This document shows positions 53,554 through 63,895 of a stretch of DNA of 64,000 bases, one piece after another. The notes below the pieces were generated by a model. The model made no database searches. It was not told where the DNA came from and saw only the letters and a list, made by a program, of their open reading frames with translations. Numbering within the stretch: position 1 is the first letter of the stretch; every line of letters begins with the position of its first letter. Made by a program: the position numbers and the translations under genes. Origin of the DNA: Meiothermus sp. (GTDB lineage Bacteria; Deinococcota; Deinococci; Deinococcales; Thermaceae); NCBI RefSeq assembly GCF_026004115.1, contig NZ_BPIM01000001.1, forward strand, positions 1,759,501 to 1,823,500, given 5' to 3'.

Positions 53554-54727
53554 TGAAAAGTATCAAAAAAAGGGCATAAAGTCAGGCTGAAAGGGCAGGG
53601 AGTACGGTCAGTAGCTGGGATTTGAGGGTTTTTGCGGCATTGTGCTGTGCTGTGCGCCAAGAAAGATCTGGATGTAGTTGTTTTTGCTGTCGAATAAGGT
53701 GTAGGGCCTCGATGGCAAGGTCAGCATGTTTGAGTTGAGCAGCATAGGAACGAGAGAGGCATTTGGATAAACCCAGGTTCTGTTTGAGCAGGCGATGCAC
53801 CCGCTCCAGATCCCAACGAGCTTTCCAGGCGGCAAGGACTTCTTGAATGCCTGCATCCAGGGTGGAGAAGAGGGCCATCAGCTTGAAACCTGCTGGCTGG
53901 GGTAGCCAAATCAGCAGCATATCCAGTCGACCCACATCGGCCAAGGTGATCTTGATGCGTTTGACATACCAGCCAAAACGCTTGTAATAGCGGGCTTTAC
54001 CGGGTGGATAGTGCTCACCCAGTTCTCGGATAGATCGTTGCTTTCCTGCATGTTCGACCTTTTGATTCAGTCTGGCCCGAGCTACGAAAGGTATGTTGTG
54101 CTGGTAGAGCTTGGCGAGGTAAGCCTTACCCGCAAACTGGTTGTCGAACACCACGCCTGCGAGGCTATAACCATTACCATTCTTGCGGATGGCCTCGACT
54201 ACCTGCCACATCGCCTCACCAGGGGTTCGGTACGGGTATACCTCCGAACTCATGGGCTTGGTGGGGAAACCCTCCAGACTCAATGGGTAGGGAAGTTTCC
54301 CATATCCAACCAGCCCACATGACAGCAGGTTATGTCCCCACACCGGAGCTTTATCACTGCTGGAGTACACCCGATCCACGCCCTCGATCCAACATCCTTG
54401 ATGGGCTACGGGAACCAAGTCCACCCCCAGGTACATCCCCTTGGGGGCTGCTTCCAACCGTCGCTCTCGACTGGACTGGTGGGGTTTGGCTTCTTGTCGT
54501 AGCAGGCGACAGCTATAGCTGGGGCTATACCCTATCGTTCCACTGGCTGCTATCGCGCTGGGGGTTTTATGGGCTGATTGCAGCAAGCCCAACACATAGC
54601 CTTGTTCCCATCGTTGCAAACGCGATAAACTACACTGTACGTCTTCAAACATCGTACAGAAGTACCGTGCTGACCGGATCCTTTGCAAGGACTCTCGGCA
54701 CGGTTCTTCTTTATGACGACCTTTTCA
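53554..54727 (-). mobile_element. Insertion sequence with DDE transposase (ends approximate)
   Basis: A single transposase gene with G+C content and codon use visibly less extreme than the neighbours. The only matching inverted ends I can find are TGAAAAG at 53554-53560 and CTTTTCA at 54721-54727, giving 1,174 bp, a plausible size. An alternative right end is at 54767, next to repeat copy 4 (GAAACATCAAAACGCCC on the minus strand against GAAAAGTATCAAAAAAAGGGC at the left). No target duplication is visible. Ends need comparison with other copies. Confidence 0.45.
53582..54652 (-). CDS. IS4/IS701-superfamily DDE transposase
   Basis: About 356 aa. The probable catalytic triad is Asp78 (YLGVDLVP), Asp170 (GVVFDNQFAGKAYL) and Glu283 in RWDLERVHRLLKQNLGL, the Y/W-x-x-E-x6-K-like signature of IS4-type and IS701-type enzymes. 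The reading frame is intact, so the element may still move. ATG 54652 is preferred; TTG 54688 would extend it by 12 residues without support. It lies opposite to the PaaX-like gene and right of a hairpin. Confidence 0.85.
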   Translation of the reverse strand: MFEDVQCSLSRLQRWEQGYVLGLLQSAHKTPSAIAASGTIGYSPSYSCRLLRQEAKPHQSSRERRLEAAPKGMYLGVDLVPVAHQGCWIEGVDRVYSSSDKAPVWGHNLLSCGLVGYGKLPYPLSLEGFPTKPMSSEVYPYRTPGEAMWQVVEAIRKNGNGYSLAGVVFDNQFAGKAYLAKLYQHNIPFVARARLNQKVEHAGKQRSIRELGEHYPPGKARYYKRFGWYVKRIKITLADVGRLDMLLIWLPQPAGFKLMALFSTLDAGIQEVLAAWKARWDLERVHRLLKQNLGLSKCLSRSYAAQLKHADLAIEALHLIRQQKQLHPDLSWRTAQHNAAKTLKSQLLTVLPALSA

Positions 54728-54767
54728 GGGGTGGGTCAATCTCTTGCTACGGGCGTTTTGATGTTTC

Positions 54768-55001
54768 ATACCAGATTCGGTTATTTCGGCGCCGGATGGC
54801 GGCGAACTAACAGGGCCGAAGTTATCCGCGTAGCGGAGGGCGATGCCGCCCCTTGGAAGTTATCCGCGTAGCGGAGGGCGTAAGCCCCTTGGAAGGGAGA
54901 CGCTTTCTTCGCCGACCGACAGGGAGGGGTGTGCTCTAGGATTCAAAAAGATAGTCTCTGGTGGTCTTTGGTTTGGATGATTATCTTTTTGAATCCGGTA
55001 T
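54768..55001 (-). repeat. Dispersed palindromic repeat, copy 4 (long form, 234 bp)
   Basis: Starts ATACCAGATTCGG and ends GAATCCGGTAT. Same orientation as copy 3. Between the GGTTATTTCGGCGCC dyad and the CTCTAGGATTC junction it has a module absent from copies 2 and 3: two tandem units, each beginning GAAGTTATCCGCGTAGCGGA (54818-54855 and 54856-54891), then CTTGGAAGGGAGACG and CTTCGCCGACCGACAGGG. The reverse complement of that module is in copy 1. It lies immediately to the right of the insertion sequence. Confidence 0.88.
54818..54891. repeat. Tandem duplication inside repeat copy 4
   Basis: Unit one is 38 bases, unit two 36 bases; they share 25 leading bases exactly (GAAGTTATCCGCGTAGCGGA plus GGGCG) and end CCCCTTG. 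Only one unit is present in copy 1, so this is a recent duplication. Confidence 0.8.
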
Positions 55002-55028
55002 CATCTCGTATTTCAGTGATGGAGATAC

Positions 55029-55631
55029 CTAAAGGCGTACTTCTCGAATGCGCTCCAGAAAATCGTGGACGATATTACCGGTCACGCCCCAGATGTCGTA
55101 GCCGCGCCAGGGGTAGTGCCAAACTTTGCGCCGTAGTTTTCCTTCCAGTTCGGAAAACTCCCCGCCCAGGCCTTTGGGGAACCGGTTGTTGGGGGGTGGG
55201 GTGCGTTCCTCGACAAAGGCGGGGGCGGCCAGCAGCTCGTCAATAGGCACCCAGAGCAGGGAGTCTACTTCCTCGGGGTTGGGGGTCAGGTGGGGTTTTT
55301 GGGTAATACGGCCCAGCAAGGGAAACACCCGGTAGCCAAAAGGGGAGAGGGTGGGGTTTAGGTGCCCCAGAATTTCGACGTGCGCAGGGTACAAACCTAC
55401 CTCTTCCTGGGCCTCGCGCAAGGCGGCTTCTTCGGCGGTTTCTCCTTCGGCAAAGCGGCCTCCGGGGAAGCTAATCTGGGCGGCATGGTGGGGCAGATAG
55501 GCGCTGCGCACCGTAAATAAAAGCTGCCCCTCCCACACCGGAAGCAACACTGCGGCGTCCACAAAGCCCTCTGGTAGAAGCATTTGCTCTGGAGGACGTG
55601 CAACTACAGCTTTAAGGACTTCTGCTTTCAT
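55029..55631 (-). CDS. NUDIX hydrolase, CoA pyrophosphatase-like (NudL)
   Basis: 200 aa. LLFTVRSAYLPHHAAQISFPGGRF is the motif that marks CoA-pyrophosphatase members of the superfamily (given as LLFTVRSAYL and QISFPGGRF), followed by the Nudix box ETAEEAALREAQEEVGL with the metal-binding Glu residues. It would cleave CoA or related dinucleotides to 3',5'-ADP and phosphopantetheine. ATG 55631 starts close after the mazG gene on the same strand, 79 bases away, possibly as one unit. Confidence 0.87.
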   Translation of the reverse strand: MKAEVLKAVVARPPEQMLLPEGFVDAAVLLPVWEGQLLFTVRSAYLPHHAAQISFPGGRFAEGETAEEAALREAQEEVGLYPAHVEILGHLNPTLSPFGYRVFPLLGRITQKPHLTPNPEEVDSLLWVPIDELLAAPAFVEERTPPPNNRFPKGLGGEFSELEGKLRRKVWHYPWRGYDIWGVTGNIVHDFLERIREVRL

Positions 55632-55710
55632 GGCGTCTAGAGTAGATGCTCTTGCGCGCTACTGGCGCAGCAAACCAAAGACCTTCCTAAAAAAGCATTA
55701 TGGCCTCTTT

Positions 55711-56331
55711 TTACCAGGCTTTTGGTGGTGTTTGACCGTTTTGCAAGCAGCTTTGCTCGCAGCGCTCGCGCAGCAAAACCTCTGGATTTACCTTCTCCTT
55801 GCGACACCAGGCGACCAGCAGCCACAGCGCCTCGGCTATTTCACCGCGCTCTATGGCTTCTGTAAGGTCGTCCTTCCCAGGATGGGGTGTGCCGAGCCTA
55901 TTCTGAATTTCCGTTGCCCGGGCCAGGGCACCCAGGCTGCGCGGCACCTGGTCGCAAACCGACGCAGAGGTTTTGCCTTCGCTGGCCTTGATGGCCTTCC
56001 AGTTGGCCCTAACGGCCTCGGGGGTATCGGCCCTGACATCGCCAAACACGTGCGGGTGGCGCCGGATGAGCTTGTCCACAATGAATTGCTCCACCTGTGG
56101 ATAAGAAAAAGTGCCTTCCTGCTCAGCAATTACCGAATGAAATGCCACCTGCAAGAGCACATCCCCCAGCTCTTCGGCAATTGCCTGGGGGCTGCCCCGG
56201 CCTATGGCATCCACGGCCTCGGCGGCTTCCTCGAGCAGGTACGGGCGCAGGCTCTGGTGGGTTTGCTCTTTGTCCCAGGGGCATCCATCGGGTGCGCGCA
56301 GTCGGCGCATCACTTCCAGTAGACGTTCCAT
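55711..56331 (-). CDS. mazG: Nucleoside triphosphate pyrophosphohydrolase (MazG)
   Basis: 206 aa. LRAPDGCPWDKEQTHQSLRPYLLEEAAEAVDAI contains the CPWD start and the EExxE helix, with ELGDVLLQVAFHS as the ExxD helix; these coordinate Mg. RRHPHVFGD follows, the usual MazG element, then NWKAIKASEGK. It hydrolyses NTPs to NMP and pyrophosphate, cleansing noncanonical or oxidised nucleotides. Slightly shorter than the 260-aa E. coli enzyme, lacking part of its C-terminal repeat. ATG 56331 is close to the previous gene's end. Confidence 0.92.
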   Translation of the reverse strand: MERLLEVMRRLRAPDGCPWDKEQTHQSLRPYLLEEAAEAVDAIGRGSPQAIAEELGDVLLQVAFHSVIAEQEGTFSYPQVEQFIVDKLIRRHPHVFGDVRADTPEAVRANWKAIKASEGKTSASVCDQVPRSLGALARATEIQNRLGTPHPGKDDLTEAIERGEIAEALWLLVAWCRKEKVNPEVLLRERCEQSCLQNGQTPPKAW

Positions 56332-56370
56332 GTTCTATAGCCTAGCGGGTTTGGCAGGATGAATCAGGTC

Positions 56371-56910
56371 TTACTTTAGCAAACGCCAGAGCAGGAAGCC
56401 GCCGGCCCACGAGCATCCAAGCAGTATCAGGCTAAGCGGATCCACCGGTGCGGTGTCGCCCAGCGCAAAGCCCTGGGGGCTGGGGTAGGGAAGACCGGTG
56501 GTGCGGGTCAGTACAAACAACAGCGTAACAAGCCCGACCAGCCAGAGCCCGCCTTTGTAGGTTCCGGGCTCCATGCTGGCGGGCATCTCGAGCAGTTTTG
56601 CCAGCAGCAAGAAACCCCCGTACATGAGCTGAAACCCCAGCAGCATCATGAACAAGACCGCATACCAGAAACCTGCTCCCTGGAGCCCCAAGGGGGTTTC
56701 GTTACCAAACAGCTCACCGCACAGCCCACCCCCCAGCAAGGTGTTGCCCAGCCCCAGCAACTGCAAGAAGAAAGGCGCCATGAAGAGGGCCCCGGCCCAG
56801 CGCACCTGGGGCTTAGAGAAAGCAACGGCTCCACTATCCATCCCCTTCATCTTGTCGTTAGGGCGTGAGACCAATGTAAAGTAGCTTTCCTTGTTTACTC
56901 CGCCCAGCAC
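56371..56910 (-). CDS. Hypothetical membrane protein
   Basis: No family recognised. About four hydrophobic segments are present: ALFMAPFFLQLLGLGNTLLGG, WYAVLFMMLLGFQLMYGGFLLLA, GLWLVGLVTLLFVLTR and PLSLILLGCSWAGGFLLWRLL (each trimmed here to its core). A 179-aa form starts at ATG 56910; ATG 56850 (MKGMDSG) would give 159 aa and fit the first helix better. It is on the same strand as mazG with a gap of 39 bases. Confidence 0.6.
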   Translation of the reverse strand: MLGGVNKESYFTLVSRPNDKMKGMDSGAVAFSKPQVRWAGALFMAPFFLQLLGLGNTLLGGGLCGELFGNETPLGLQGAGFWYAVLFMMLLGFQLMYGGFLLLAKLLEMPASMEPGTYKGGLWLVGLVTLLFVLTRTTGLPYPSPQGFALGDTAPVDPLSLILLGCSWAGGFLLWRLLK

Positions 56911-57018
56911 CCCTGGCTAGCTTGAACTGTTTGCCAAGGGACATTTGCCTCGGGTCGGCTTGTTTAGGTTTAAATCTGGAGAGGGTTATCATAGTCCCCA
57001 AGGCCAGGAGCGTAAAAA

Positions 57019-57633
57019 ATGCCACGACGCGTAATTTGGATTATCCTTATAGCAGGCTTGCCCCTGTTGCTGGCCATAGCAGCCTTTTTTTTGTCGCGCG
57101 ATACCTACCAGCCCTACGGCACCCGCCTTCTGAACATCCGTCCGGTAGAAGCCAACCAGTTTACCCTCACCGCACACGATGGCTCGAGCAAGAGCCTTAC
57201 CGACTTTCAGGGCAAGGTGGTCTTGATTTTCTTCGGTTTTGTGAACTGTCCCGATGTATGTCCGACTACCTTGCTCGAGCTCAGTAAGGTCTACAAAGCC
57301 CTGACCCCTGCCGAGCAAGCACGGGTGCAGGTCTTGCTTATCTCGGTAGACCCTGAGCGGGACACCCTGGAAAAGCTGCGCGACTACGTCACCTTCTTTA
57401 GCCCAAGCTTCCTGGGTCTTACTGGCAGCCCCGAGCAGATTGCTGAGGTGGCCAAAAAGTATGGGGTTTTCTACCAGAAATCCGCCATCAAGTCGCCTAC
57501 CGAGTACAACGTAGATCACACCGCTACGGTTTTTGCCCTGGACCCCAAGGGCCAGTTGCGACTTGTGTACGGTTACGGCAAGGCAGCGGAAACCGAGCGG
57601 GTGGTGCAGGATGTGCGCTGGTTGCTCAGGTAA
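57019..57633 (+). CDS. SCO1/SenC-family copper chaperone
   Basis: 204 aa thioredoxin-fold protein. The membrane anchor is WIILIAGLPLLLAIAAFFL near residues 7-25. FFGFVNCPDVCPTTLLE holds the Cu-binding CxxxC and YNVDHTATVFAL the Cu-binding His. In the family it delivers copper to the CuA site of cytochrome oxidase subunit II. No oxidase genes lie in the window. GGAG precedes ATG 57019. TATCAT at 56987-56992 is a possible -10. Confidence 0.92.
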   Translation: MPRRVIWIILIAGLPLLLAIAAFFLSRDTYQPYGTRLLNIRPVEANQFTLTAHDGSSKSLTDFQGKVVLIFFGFVNCPDVCPTTLLELSKVYKALTPAEQARVQVLLISVDPERDTLEKLRDYVTFFSPSFLGLTGSPEQIAEVAKKYGVFYQKSAIKSPTEYNVDHTATVFALDPKGQLRLVYGYGKAAETERVVQDVRWLLR

Positions 57634-57783
57634 GGCCGCCGATACCGATCCACTTGTTGCTTCTGTCGTCCGCGATGGAGACGTGCATGCAACAGAGAAG
57701 ATGCAGGCCCTGGTGCTTGTGCCTTATTGTGAACAAAGTCAATATCTTCCTCGAGTTCAGTTCCACACTGCGATTCCGGCCCC

Positions 57784-57812
57784 TTGATTAACTCGTAACG
57801 GCCGTATATACT
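57784..57812 (+). promoter_or_regulatory. Main promoter of the str-S10 operon
   Basis: TTGATT (57784-57789), 17-base spacer, TATACT (57807-57812). It leaves a leader of about 217 bases before rpsL. The first 150 bases after the SCO1 stop show nothing else recognisable. Confidence 0.75.
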
Positions 57813-57950
57813 TCTAGGGTTGCGTTGCCTCAGGCCAGCCCCGGCCATGAGGTCACATCGGTTGCGCTCACGGGAAATCCGCCGCGCACAGCGATTCTTG
57901 AGAATCCAGGGGCGAACCTCGGGCCACCGGCCTGATTCGCTTCTCGACGG

Positions 57951-58001
57951 AAACCCCGCACCGAGCGCAGCGCAAATACGCAGACCTCCGTGTGGGGTTT
58001 T
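57951..58001 (+). promoter_or_regulatory. Hairpin in the str operon leader, possible attenuator
   Basis: AAACCCCGCAC (57951-57961) pairs with GTGTGGGGTTT (57990-58000) with one G-U pair; the 3' side continues TTCGGTTTTG. It looks like a weak intrinsic terminator 36 bases before rpsL and might be an attenuator or a ribosomal-protein binding site. A smaller dyad GATTCT/AGAATC lies at 57893-57906. Confidence 0.5.
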
Positions 58002-58036
58002 CGGTTTTGTAGAGAAGCTTAGTCGAACGAAAGGAT

Positions 58037-58453
58037 GTGATTACACTGCCAACCATCAACCAACTCCTCCGTAAAGGCCGTGCTCCGGTGGTCAAGAAGA
58101 GCAAAGTGCCCGCCCTGAAGGGAAGCCCCTTCCGCAAAGGGGTTTGCACCGTGGTGCGTACCGTTACCCCCAAGAAGCCCAACTCGGCGCTGCGTAAGGT
58201 GGCCAAGGTGCGCCTCTCGAGCCAGTACGAAGTCACCGCTTATATCCCCGGCGAAGGCCACAACCTGCAAGAGCACTCGGTGGTACTCATCCGCGGGGGC
58301 CGTGTAAAGGATCTGCCGGGGGTGCGCTACCACATCGTGCGTGGTATCTACGACACCCAGGGCGTAAAAGATCGCAAGAAGAGCCGCTCCAAGTACGGGG
58401 CCAAGCGGCCCAAGGCCGATGCCAAGGGCGCGGCGGCCAAGGGTAAGAAATAG
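58037..58453 (+). CDS. rpsL: Ribosomal protein S12
   Basis: Decoding-centre protein of the 30S subunit. [12 protein letters not shown] at the start, [17 protein letters not shown] and [17 protein letters not shown] are the invariant loops; Lys in KKPNSALRK and the later Lys-Asp-Leu-Pro loop have the streptomycin-sensitive forms. A lysine/alanine tail extends to 138 aa, as in Thermus. The start is GTG 58037 behind GAAAGGAT. First gene of the operon. Confidence 0.97.
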   Translation: MITLPTINQLLRKGRAPVVKKSKVPALKGSPFRKGVCTVVRTVTPKKPNSALRKVAKVRLSSQYEVTAYIPGEGHNLQEHSVVLIRGGRVKDLPGVRYHIVRGIYDTQGVKDRKKSRSKYGAKRPKADAKGAAAKGKK

Positions 58454-58460
58454 GTGAGTT

Positions 58461-58931
58461 ATGTCGCGGAGAAGACAAGCTGAAATTCGCCAGCTCGAGC
58501 CCGACCACCTCTACGGCGATGTGGTGGTGTCGGCGCTCATCAACCGCATGATGCGCGATGGCAAGAAGAACCTGGCAGCCCGAATTTTCAAGGATGCCTG
58601 CGAAATTATCCAGGAGAAAAGCGGCCAGGAGCCCCTCAAGGTCTTCAAGGCTGCCCTGGATAACGTGCGGCCCCGGGTCGAGGTGCGCAGCCGCCGGGTA
58701 GGTGGGGCCAACTACCAGGTTCCGGTCGAGGTATCGCCTCGCCGCCAGCAAACCCTGGCAATTCGCTGGATTGTTAATGCCTTCAACAGCCGGGGCGAGC
58801 GCGAGGCCCATCAGCGCCTGGCTGCCGAGCTGCTCGAAGCTGCCGAGGGCAAGGGTGGGGCGGTCAAGAAGAAGGAAGACGTCGAGCGTATGGCCGAAGC
58901 CAACCGAGCCTACGCCCACTACCGGTGGTAA
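58461..58931 (+). CDS. rpsG: Ribosomal protein S7
   Basis: 156 aa 30S head assembly protein. [19 protein letters not shown] at the start, [19 protein letters not shown] and the C-terminal [11 protein letters not shown] are typical. It starts seven bases after rpsL and is followed by fusA within two bases. In many bacteria S7 represses its own operon by binding the mRNA. Confidence 0.97.
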   Translation: MSRRRQAEIRQLEPDHLYGDVVVSALINRMMRDGKKNLAARIFKDACEIIQEKSGQEPLKVFKAALDNVRPRVEVRSRRVGGANYQVPVEVSPRRQQTLAIRWIVNAFNSRGEREAHQRLAAELLEAAEGKGGAVKKKEDVERMAEANRAYAHYRW

Positions 58932-58933
58932 AT

Positions 58934-61027
58934 ATGTCCGTCAAGACTGGTTTTGACCTAAAACTTTTCCGCAACATTGGGATTGCGGCCCACATCGACG
59001 CAGGTAAAACCACCACTACCGAGCGCATCCTCTACTACACCGGTCGCATCCACAAAATCGGTGAGGTGCACGAAGGTGCGGCCACCATGGACTGGATGGA
59101 GCAGGAGCGCGAGCGGGGCATTACCATCACCGCAGCCGTCACCACTGCCAACTGGAAACACAGCGGTACAGGGGTGGAGCACCGCATCAACATCATCGAT
59201 ACCCCCGGCCACGTGGACTTCACCATCGAGGTGGAGCGCTCCATGCGCGTGCTGGATGGCGCGGTGGCGGTCTTTGATGCCTCGCAGGGGGTGGAGCCCC
59301 AGTCTGAAACCGTCTGGCGTCAGGCCGACAAATACCGGGTGCCCCGCATCGCCTTTGCCAACAAGATGGACAAGACCGGGGCCGATATCTGGCTGGTGAT
59401 TAACACCATGAAGGAACGCCTGGGTGCCAAGCCGGTGCTGATGCAACTGCCCATCGGCCGCGAAGATACCTTCAAAGGCATCATCGATGTGCTGCGCCAG
59501 AAGGCCTACCTGTACGGCAACGACCTCGGCACCGATATCAAAGAGGTCGAAATCCCCGAGGATATGAAGGCGCAGGCGGCCGAATACTTCGAGAAGCTCG
59601 TCGAAGCGGCGGCCGACTACGACGAGAACATCATGATGAAGTTCCTCGAGGGGGAAAAGCCTACCGAGGAAGAGCTTATCCGGGCTATTCGCAAGGGCAC
59701 CATCGCCATCGAGATTTTCCCGGTTTTCCTGGGCTCGGCCCTGAAGAACAAAGGCGTGCAGTTGCTGCTTGATGGGGTCGTAGACTTCCTGCCTTCCCCG
59801 CTGGACATTCCCCCCATCAAGGGCAAGACCGAAAGCGGGGAGGAGGTCGAGCGCCCCGCCGATCCCAACGCCCCATTGGCCGCGCTGGCCTTCAAAATCA
59901 TGGCCGACCCCTATGTGGGCCGCCTGACCTTCATCCGGGTCTACTCGGGTACCCTCAAGTCGGGTTCCTACGTGCAGAACACCACCAAGGGCAAGAAGGA
60001 GCGGGTAGCTCGCCTCCTCCAGATGCACGCCAACCACCGTGAAGAGGTGGAGGAATTGAAGGCGGGCGAGCTGGGTGCGGTGGTGGGTCTCAAAGAGACC
60101 ATTACCGGCGATTCGCTGGTGGGCGATGGCGATGAGCCGATTATCCTCGAGTCCATCGAGATCCCCGAGCCGGTTATTGACCTGGCCATTGAACCCAAGA
60201 CCAAGGCTGACCAGGACAAGCTGGGCGTGGCCCTGTCGCGCCTGGGTGAGGAAGACCCCACCTTCCGGGTTTCCACCGACCCTGAAACCGGCCAGACCAT
60301 CATCTCCGGCATGGGCGAGCTGCACCTGGAGATCATCGTGGATCGCCTCAAGCGGGAGTTCAAAGTAGATGCCAACGTGGGCAAGCCCCAGGTGGCCTAC
60401 CGCGAGACCATCACCCGCCCGGTGGATGTCGAAGGCAAGTTTGTACGCCAGTCCGGTGGGCGTGGCCAGTATGGTCACGTCAAGATCAAGGCCGAACCCC
60501 TGGGCCGTGGCTCGGGCTTTGAGTTCATCAACGCCATCGTGGGTGGGGTGGTACCCCGCGAATATATCCCGGCCGTGCAGAAGGGGATTGAAGAGGCCAT
60601 GCAGTCTGGCCCCCTTACGGGCTTCCCCATCGTGGACTTGAAGGTCACCCTCTACGACGGTAGCTACCACGAGGTGGACTCCTCTGAAATGGCCTTCAAG
60701 ATCGCCGGTTCTATGGCCATCAAGGAGGCCATCGAGAAGGGTGGTGCGGCCATCCTCGAGCCCATCATGCGCGTCGAGGTGATCACCCCTGAAGAATTCT
60801 TGGGCTCGATCATCGGCGACCTTAACAGCCGCCGGGGGCAGATCCAGGGCATGGAAGAGCGCGGCAATGCTCGACTGGTGCGGGCCTATGTTCCCCTGGC
60901 CGAGATGTTTGGCTATGCCAACGATATGCGCTCGATGAGCCAGGGCCGGGCTCAGTTCTCGATGTTCTTCGATCACTACGAGCAGGTTCCCCAGAACATT
61001 GCTCAGAAGCTGATTAAGGGTCAGTGA
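58934..61027 (+). CDS. fusA: Translation elongation factor G
   Basis: 697 aa GTPase that drives translocation. [15 protein letters not shown] (P-loop) near residue 17, [21 protein letters not shown] near 85 and [11 protein letters not shown] near 140 are G motifs; the C-terminal domains III-V are complete ([15 protein letters not shown]-like [14 protein letters not shown]). ATG 58934 gives the Thermus-like start; the in-frame GTG 58925 lies in the rpsG end. Translation is probably coupled to rpsG. Confidence 0.97.
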   Translation: MSVKTGFDLKLFRNIGIAAHIDAGKTTTTERILYYTGRIHKIGEVHEGAATMDWMEQERERGITITAAVTTANWKHSGTGVEHRINIIDTPGHVDFTIEVERSMRVLDGAVAVFDASQGVEPQSETVWRQADKYRVPRIAFANKMDKTGADIWLVINTMKERLGAKPVLMQLPIGREDTFKGIIDVLRQKAYLYGNDLGTDIKEVEIPEDMKAQAAEYFEKLVEAAADYDENIMMKFLEGEKPTEEELIRAIRKGTIAIEIFPVFLGSALKNKGVQLLLDGVVDFLPSPLDIPPIKGKTESGEEVERPADPNAPLAALAFKIMADPYVGRLTFIRVYSGTLKSGSYVQNTTKGKKERVARLLQMHANHREEVEELKAGELGAVVGLKETITGDSLVGDGDEPIILESIEIPEPVIDLAIEPKTKADQDKLGVALSRLGEEDPTFRVSTDPETGQTIISGMGELHLEIIVDRLKREFKVDANVGKPQVAYRETITRPVDVEGKFVRQSGGRGQYGHVKIKAEPLGRGSGFEFINAIVGGVVPREYIPAVQKGIEEAMQSGPLTGFPIVDLKVTLYDGSYHEVDSSEMAFKIAGSMAIKEAIEKGGAAILEPIMRVEVITPEEFLGSIIGDLNSRRGQIQGMEERGNARLVRAYVPLAEMFGYANDMRSMSQGRAQFSMFFDHYEQVPQNIAQKLIKGQ

Positions 61028-61086
61028 GGTCGAAGGCCGGTAACCTTGTAAACCCAACTACTGAGATCATAAGGAGATAACCAGAT

Positions 61087-62304
<1,218 letters not shown>

Positions 62305-62316
62305 GGGAGGCCCTGA

Positions 62317-62631
62317 ATGCCAAAGATTCGTATCAAACTTCGGGGCTTTGACCACAAGAGCTTGGATGCTTCGGCTGCCAAGATTGTGGAAACGGCCCGC
62401 CGTAGCGGTGCACAGGTAGCGGGCCCGGTGCCCCTGCCCACCCGCATCCGCCGCTTTACCGTGTTGCGGGGCCCCTTCAAACACAAGGACAGCCGCGAGC
62501 ATTTCGAGCTGCGTACCCATAACCGCTTGGTAGACATCACCGATCCCACCCCCAAGACCATCGAGGGGTTGCGTAACCTCGACCTGCCCACTGGGGTCGA
62601 GATCGAGCTCAAGATGGTAGGAGGCCGCTAA
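62317..62631 (+). CDS. rpsJ: Ribosomal protein S10
   Basis: 104 aa. [23 protein letters not shown] at the start (trimmed: [15 protein letters not shown]), [19 protein letters not shown] and [14 protein letters not shown] are conserved. A 30S head protein also acting as NusE in antitermination. It starts 12 bases after tuf and its TAA overlaps the rplC ATG, joining str and S10 genes into one unit. Confidence 0.97.
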   Translation: MPKIRIKLRGFDHKSLDASAAKIVETARRSGAQVAGPVPLPTRIRRFTVLRGPFKHKDSREHFELRTHNRLVDITDPTPKTIEGLRNLDLPTGVEIELKMVGGR

Positions 62632-63275
62632 TGAAGGGCATCCTTGGAACCAAAGTGGGCATGACCCAGGTCTGGAAGGGCGATAAAGCTGTGCCCGTGA
62701 CAGTGATTCTGGCGGGCCCCTGCCCCGTAGTGCAGCGCAAAACCGTCGATAAGGATGGCTACGAGGCGGTTCAGCTGGGTTTCCAGAGTCAGAAGGCCCA
62801 GCGGGTCAACAAACCAGCCAAGGGGCATTTTGCCAGGGCGGGGGTTGAGCCGGTGAAGTTTCTGCGGGAGCTGCGGGGCTTCAATCCCGACGGTGATACC
62901 GTTACGGTGAGCATCTTCAACCCGGGGGAAGTGGTGGATGTGACCGGCACCTCTAAAGGCCACGGCTTTACCGGCGTAATGAAGAAGTGGAACTTTGCGG
63001 GGGGTAACGACTCGCACGGCGCCCACAAGATTCACCGCCACGGCGGCTCGATTGGTAACCGCAAGACGCCAGGCCGGGTTTTCAAGGGTAAGAAGATGGC
63101 CGGGCGCTGGGGTAACGAAAAAGTGACCATCCAGGGCCTCGAGGTCGTGGACGTGCTCGAGGGCGAGAACCTGATTCTGGTTAAGGGCTCGGTTCCGGGG
63201 GCCAACGGTAGTCTGGTGGTGGTGCGCCAGACCAGCAAAGTACCCGCCCTCAAGGCCGGAAAGGGAGGTAAGTGA
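62631..63275 (+). CDS. rplC: Ribosomal protein L3
   Basis: 214 aa 50S protein that starts subunit assembly. [11 protein letters not shown] at the start, [20 protein letters not shown] near 103 and [23 protein letters not shown] are invariant. ATG 62631 overlaps the rpsJ stop. The stop TGA 63273-63275 overlaps the rplD start. Confidence 0.97.
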   Translation: MKGILGTKVGMTQVWKGDKAVPVTVILAGPCPVVQRKTVDKDGYEAVQLGFQSQKAQRVNKPAKGHFARAGVEPVKFLRELRGFNPDGDTVTVSIFNPGEVVDVTGTSKGHGFTGVMKKWNFAGGNDSHGAHKIHRHGGSIGNRKTPGRVFKGKKMAGRWGNEKVTIQGLEVVDVLEGENLILVKGSVPGANGSLVVVRQTSKVPALKAGKGGK

Positions 63276-63895
63276 TGTATAACCTTCCGGTGCTCGGAAG
63301 CAACAAAACCGTGGAGGCAACGCTTCCTGAAAAGGTGAACAGCCACGTGCTCTACGAGGTGGTGCGCTGGCAACTGGCCTCGCGTCGCCGGGGTACCGCT
63401 GCTACCAAGACCCGTGGCATGGTGAACTTCACCACCAAAAAGATGTACGGCCAAAAGCACACCGGGCGGGCCCGCCACGGCGACTATGGTGCGCCCATCT
63501 TCGTGGGGGGTGGTACGGTTTTCGGCCCGCAACCCCGCGACTACAGCTACACCCTGCCCAAAAAAGTACGCAAGCTGGGGCTCTCGATGGCCCTAGCCGA
63601 CCGCGCCAGGGAAGGCAAGCTCTTCCTGGCCGAAGACTTCAAGGGCGTGAACGGCAAAACCAAGGAGTTTGTGGCCTGGCTCAAAGCCCACAACCTCGAG
63701 GGCCACACCATCCTGCTGGTCACCAGCGACGAAAAGGTAGCTCGCGCAGCCCGCAATCTGCCCAGGGTACGGGTGCTGGCGCCCGAGGGACTCAACGTCT
63801 ACGACATCATGCGCCAGGAAGCTCTGGTGATGGAGGCGAGTGCCTGGGAAGGCGTGCAGGCTCGAGTAAGCCGCAGCGAAAGGGGTGAAGCCTGA
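63275..63895 (+). CDS. rplD: Ribosomal protein L4
   Basis: About 206 aa. [19 protein letters not shown] at the start, [30 protein letters not shown] (parts: [16 protein letters not shown]) is the long tunnel loop, and [14 protein letters not shown] the end. L4 regulates the S10 operon in some bacteria. Start ATG 63275 overlaps the rplC stop; GTG 63272 is a weaker option. It overlaps the rplW ATG. Confidence 0.96.
   Translation: MYNLPVLGSNKTVEATLPEKVNSHVLYEVVRWQLASRRRGTAATKTRGMVNFTTKKMYGQKHTGRARHGDYGAPIFVGGGTVFGPQPRDYSYTLPKKVRKLGLSMALADRAREGKLFLAEDFKGVNGKTKEFVAWLKAHNLEGHTILLVTSDEKVARAARNLPRVRVLAPEGLNVYDIMRQEALVMEASAWEGVQARVSRSERGEA

Noticed and set aside
54818-54891. Direct repeats resembling a mini CRISPR array
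   Set aside because: Only two adjacent units with no unique spacers; they belong to the dispersed repeat's inner module.
58958-61057. A 699-codon open frame antisense to fusA
   Set aside because: It mirrors fusA codons, arises from G/C-rich third positions, has no family resemblance and no ribosome-binding site. The similar 499-codon antisense frame over tuf (61021-62520) is rejected for the same reason.
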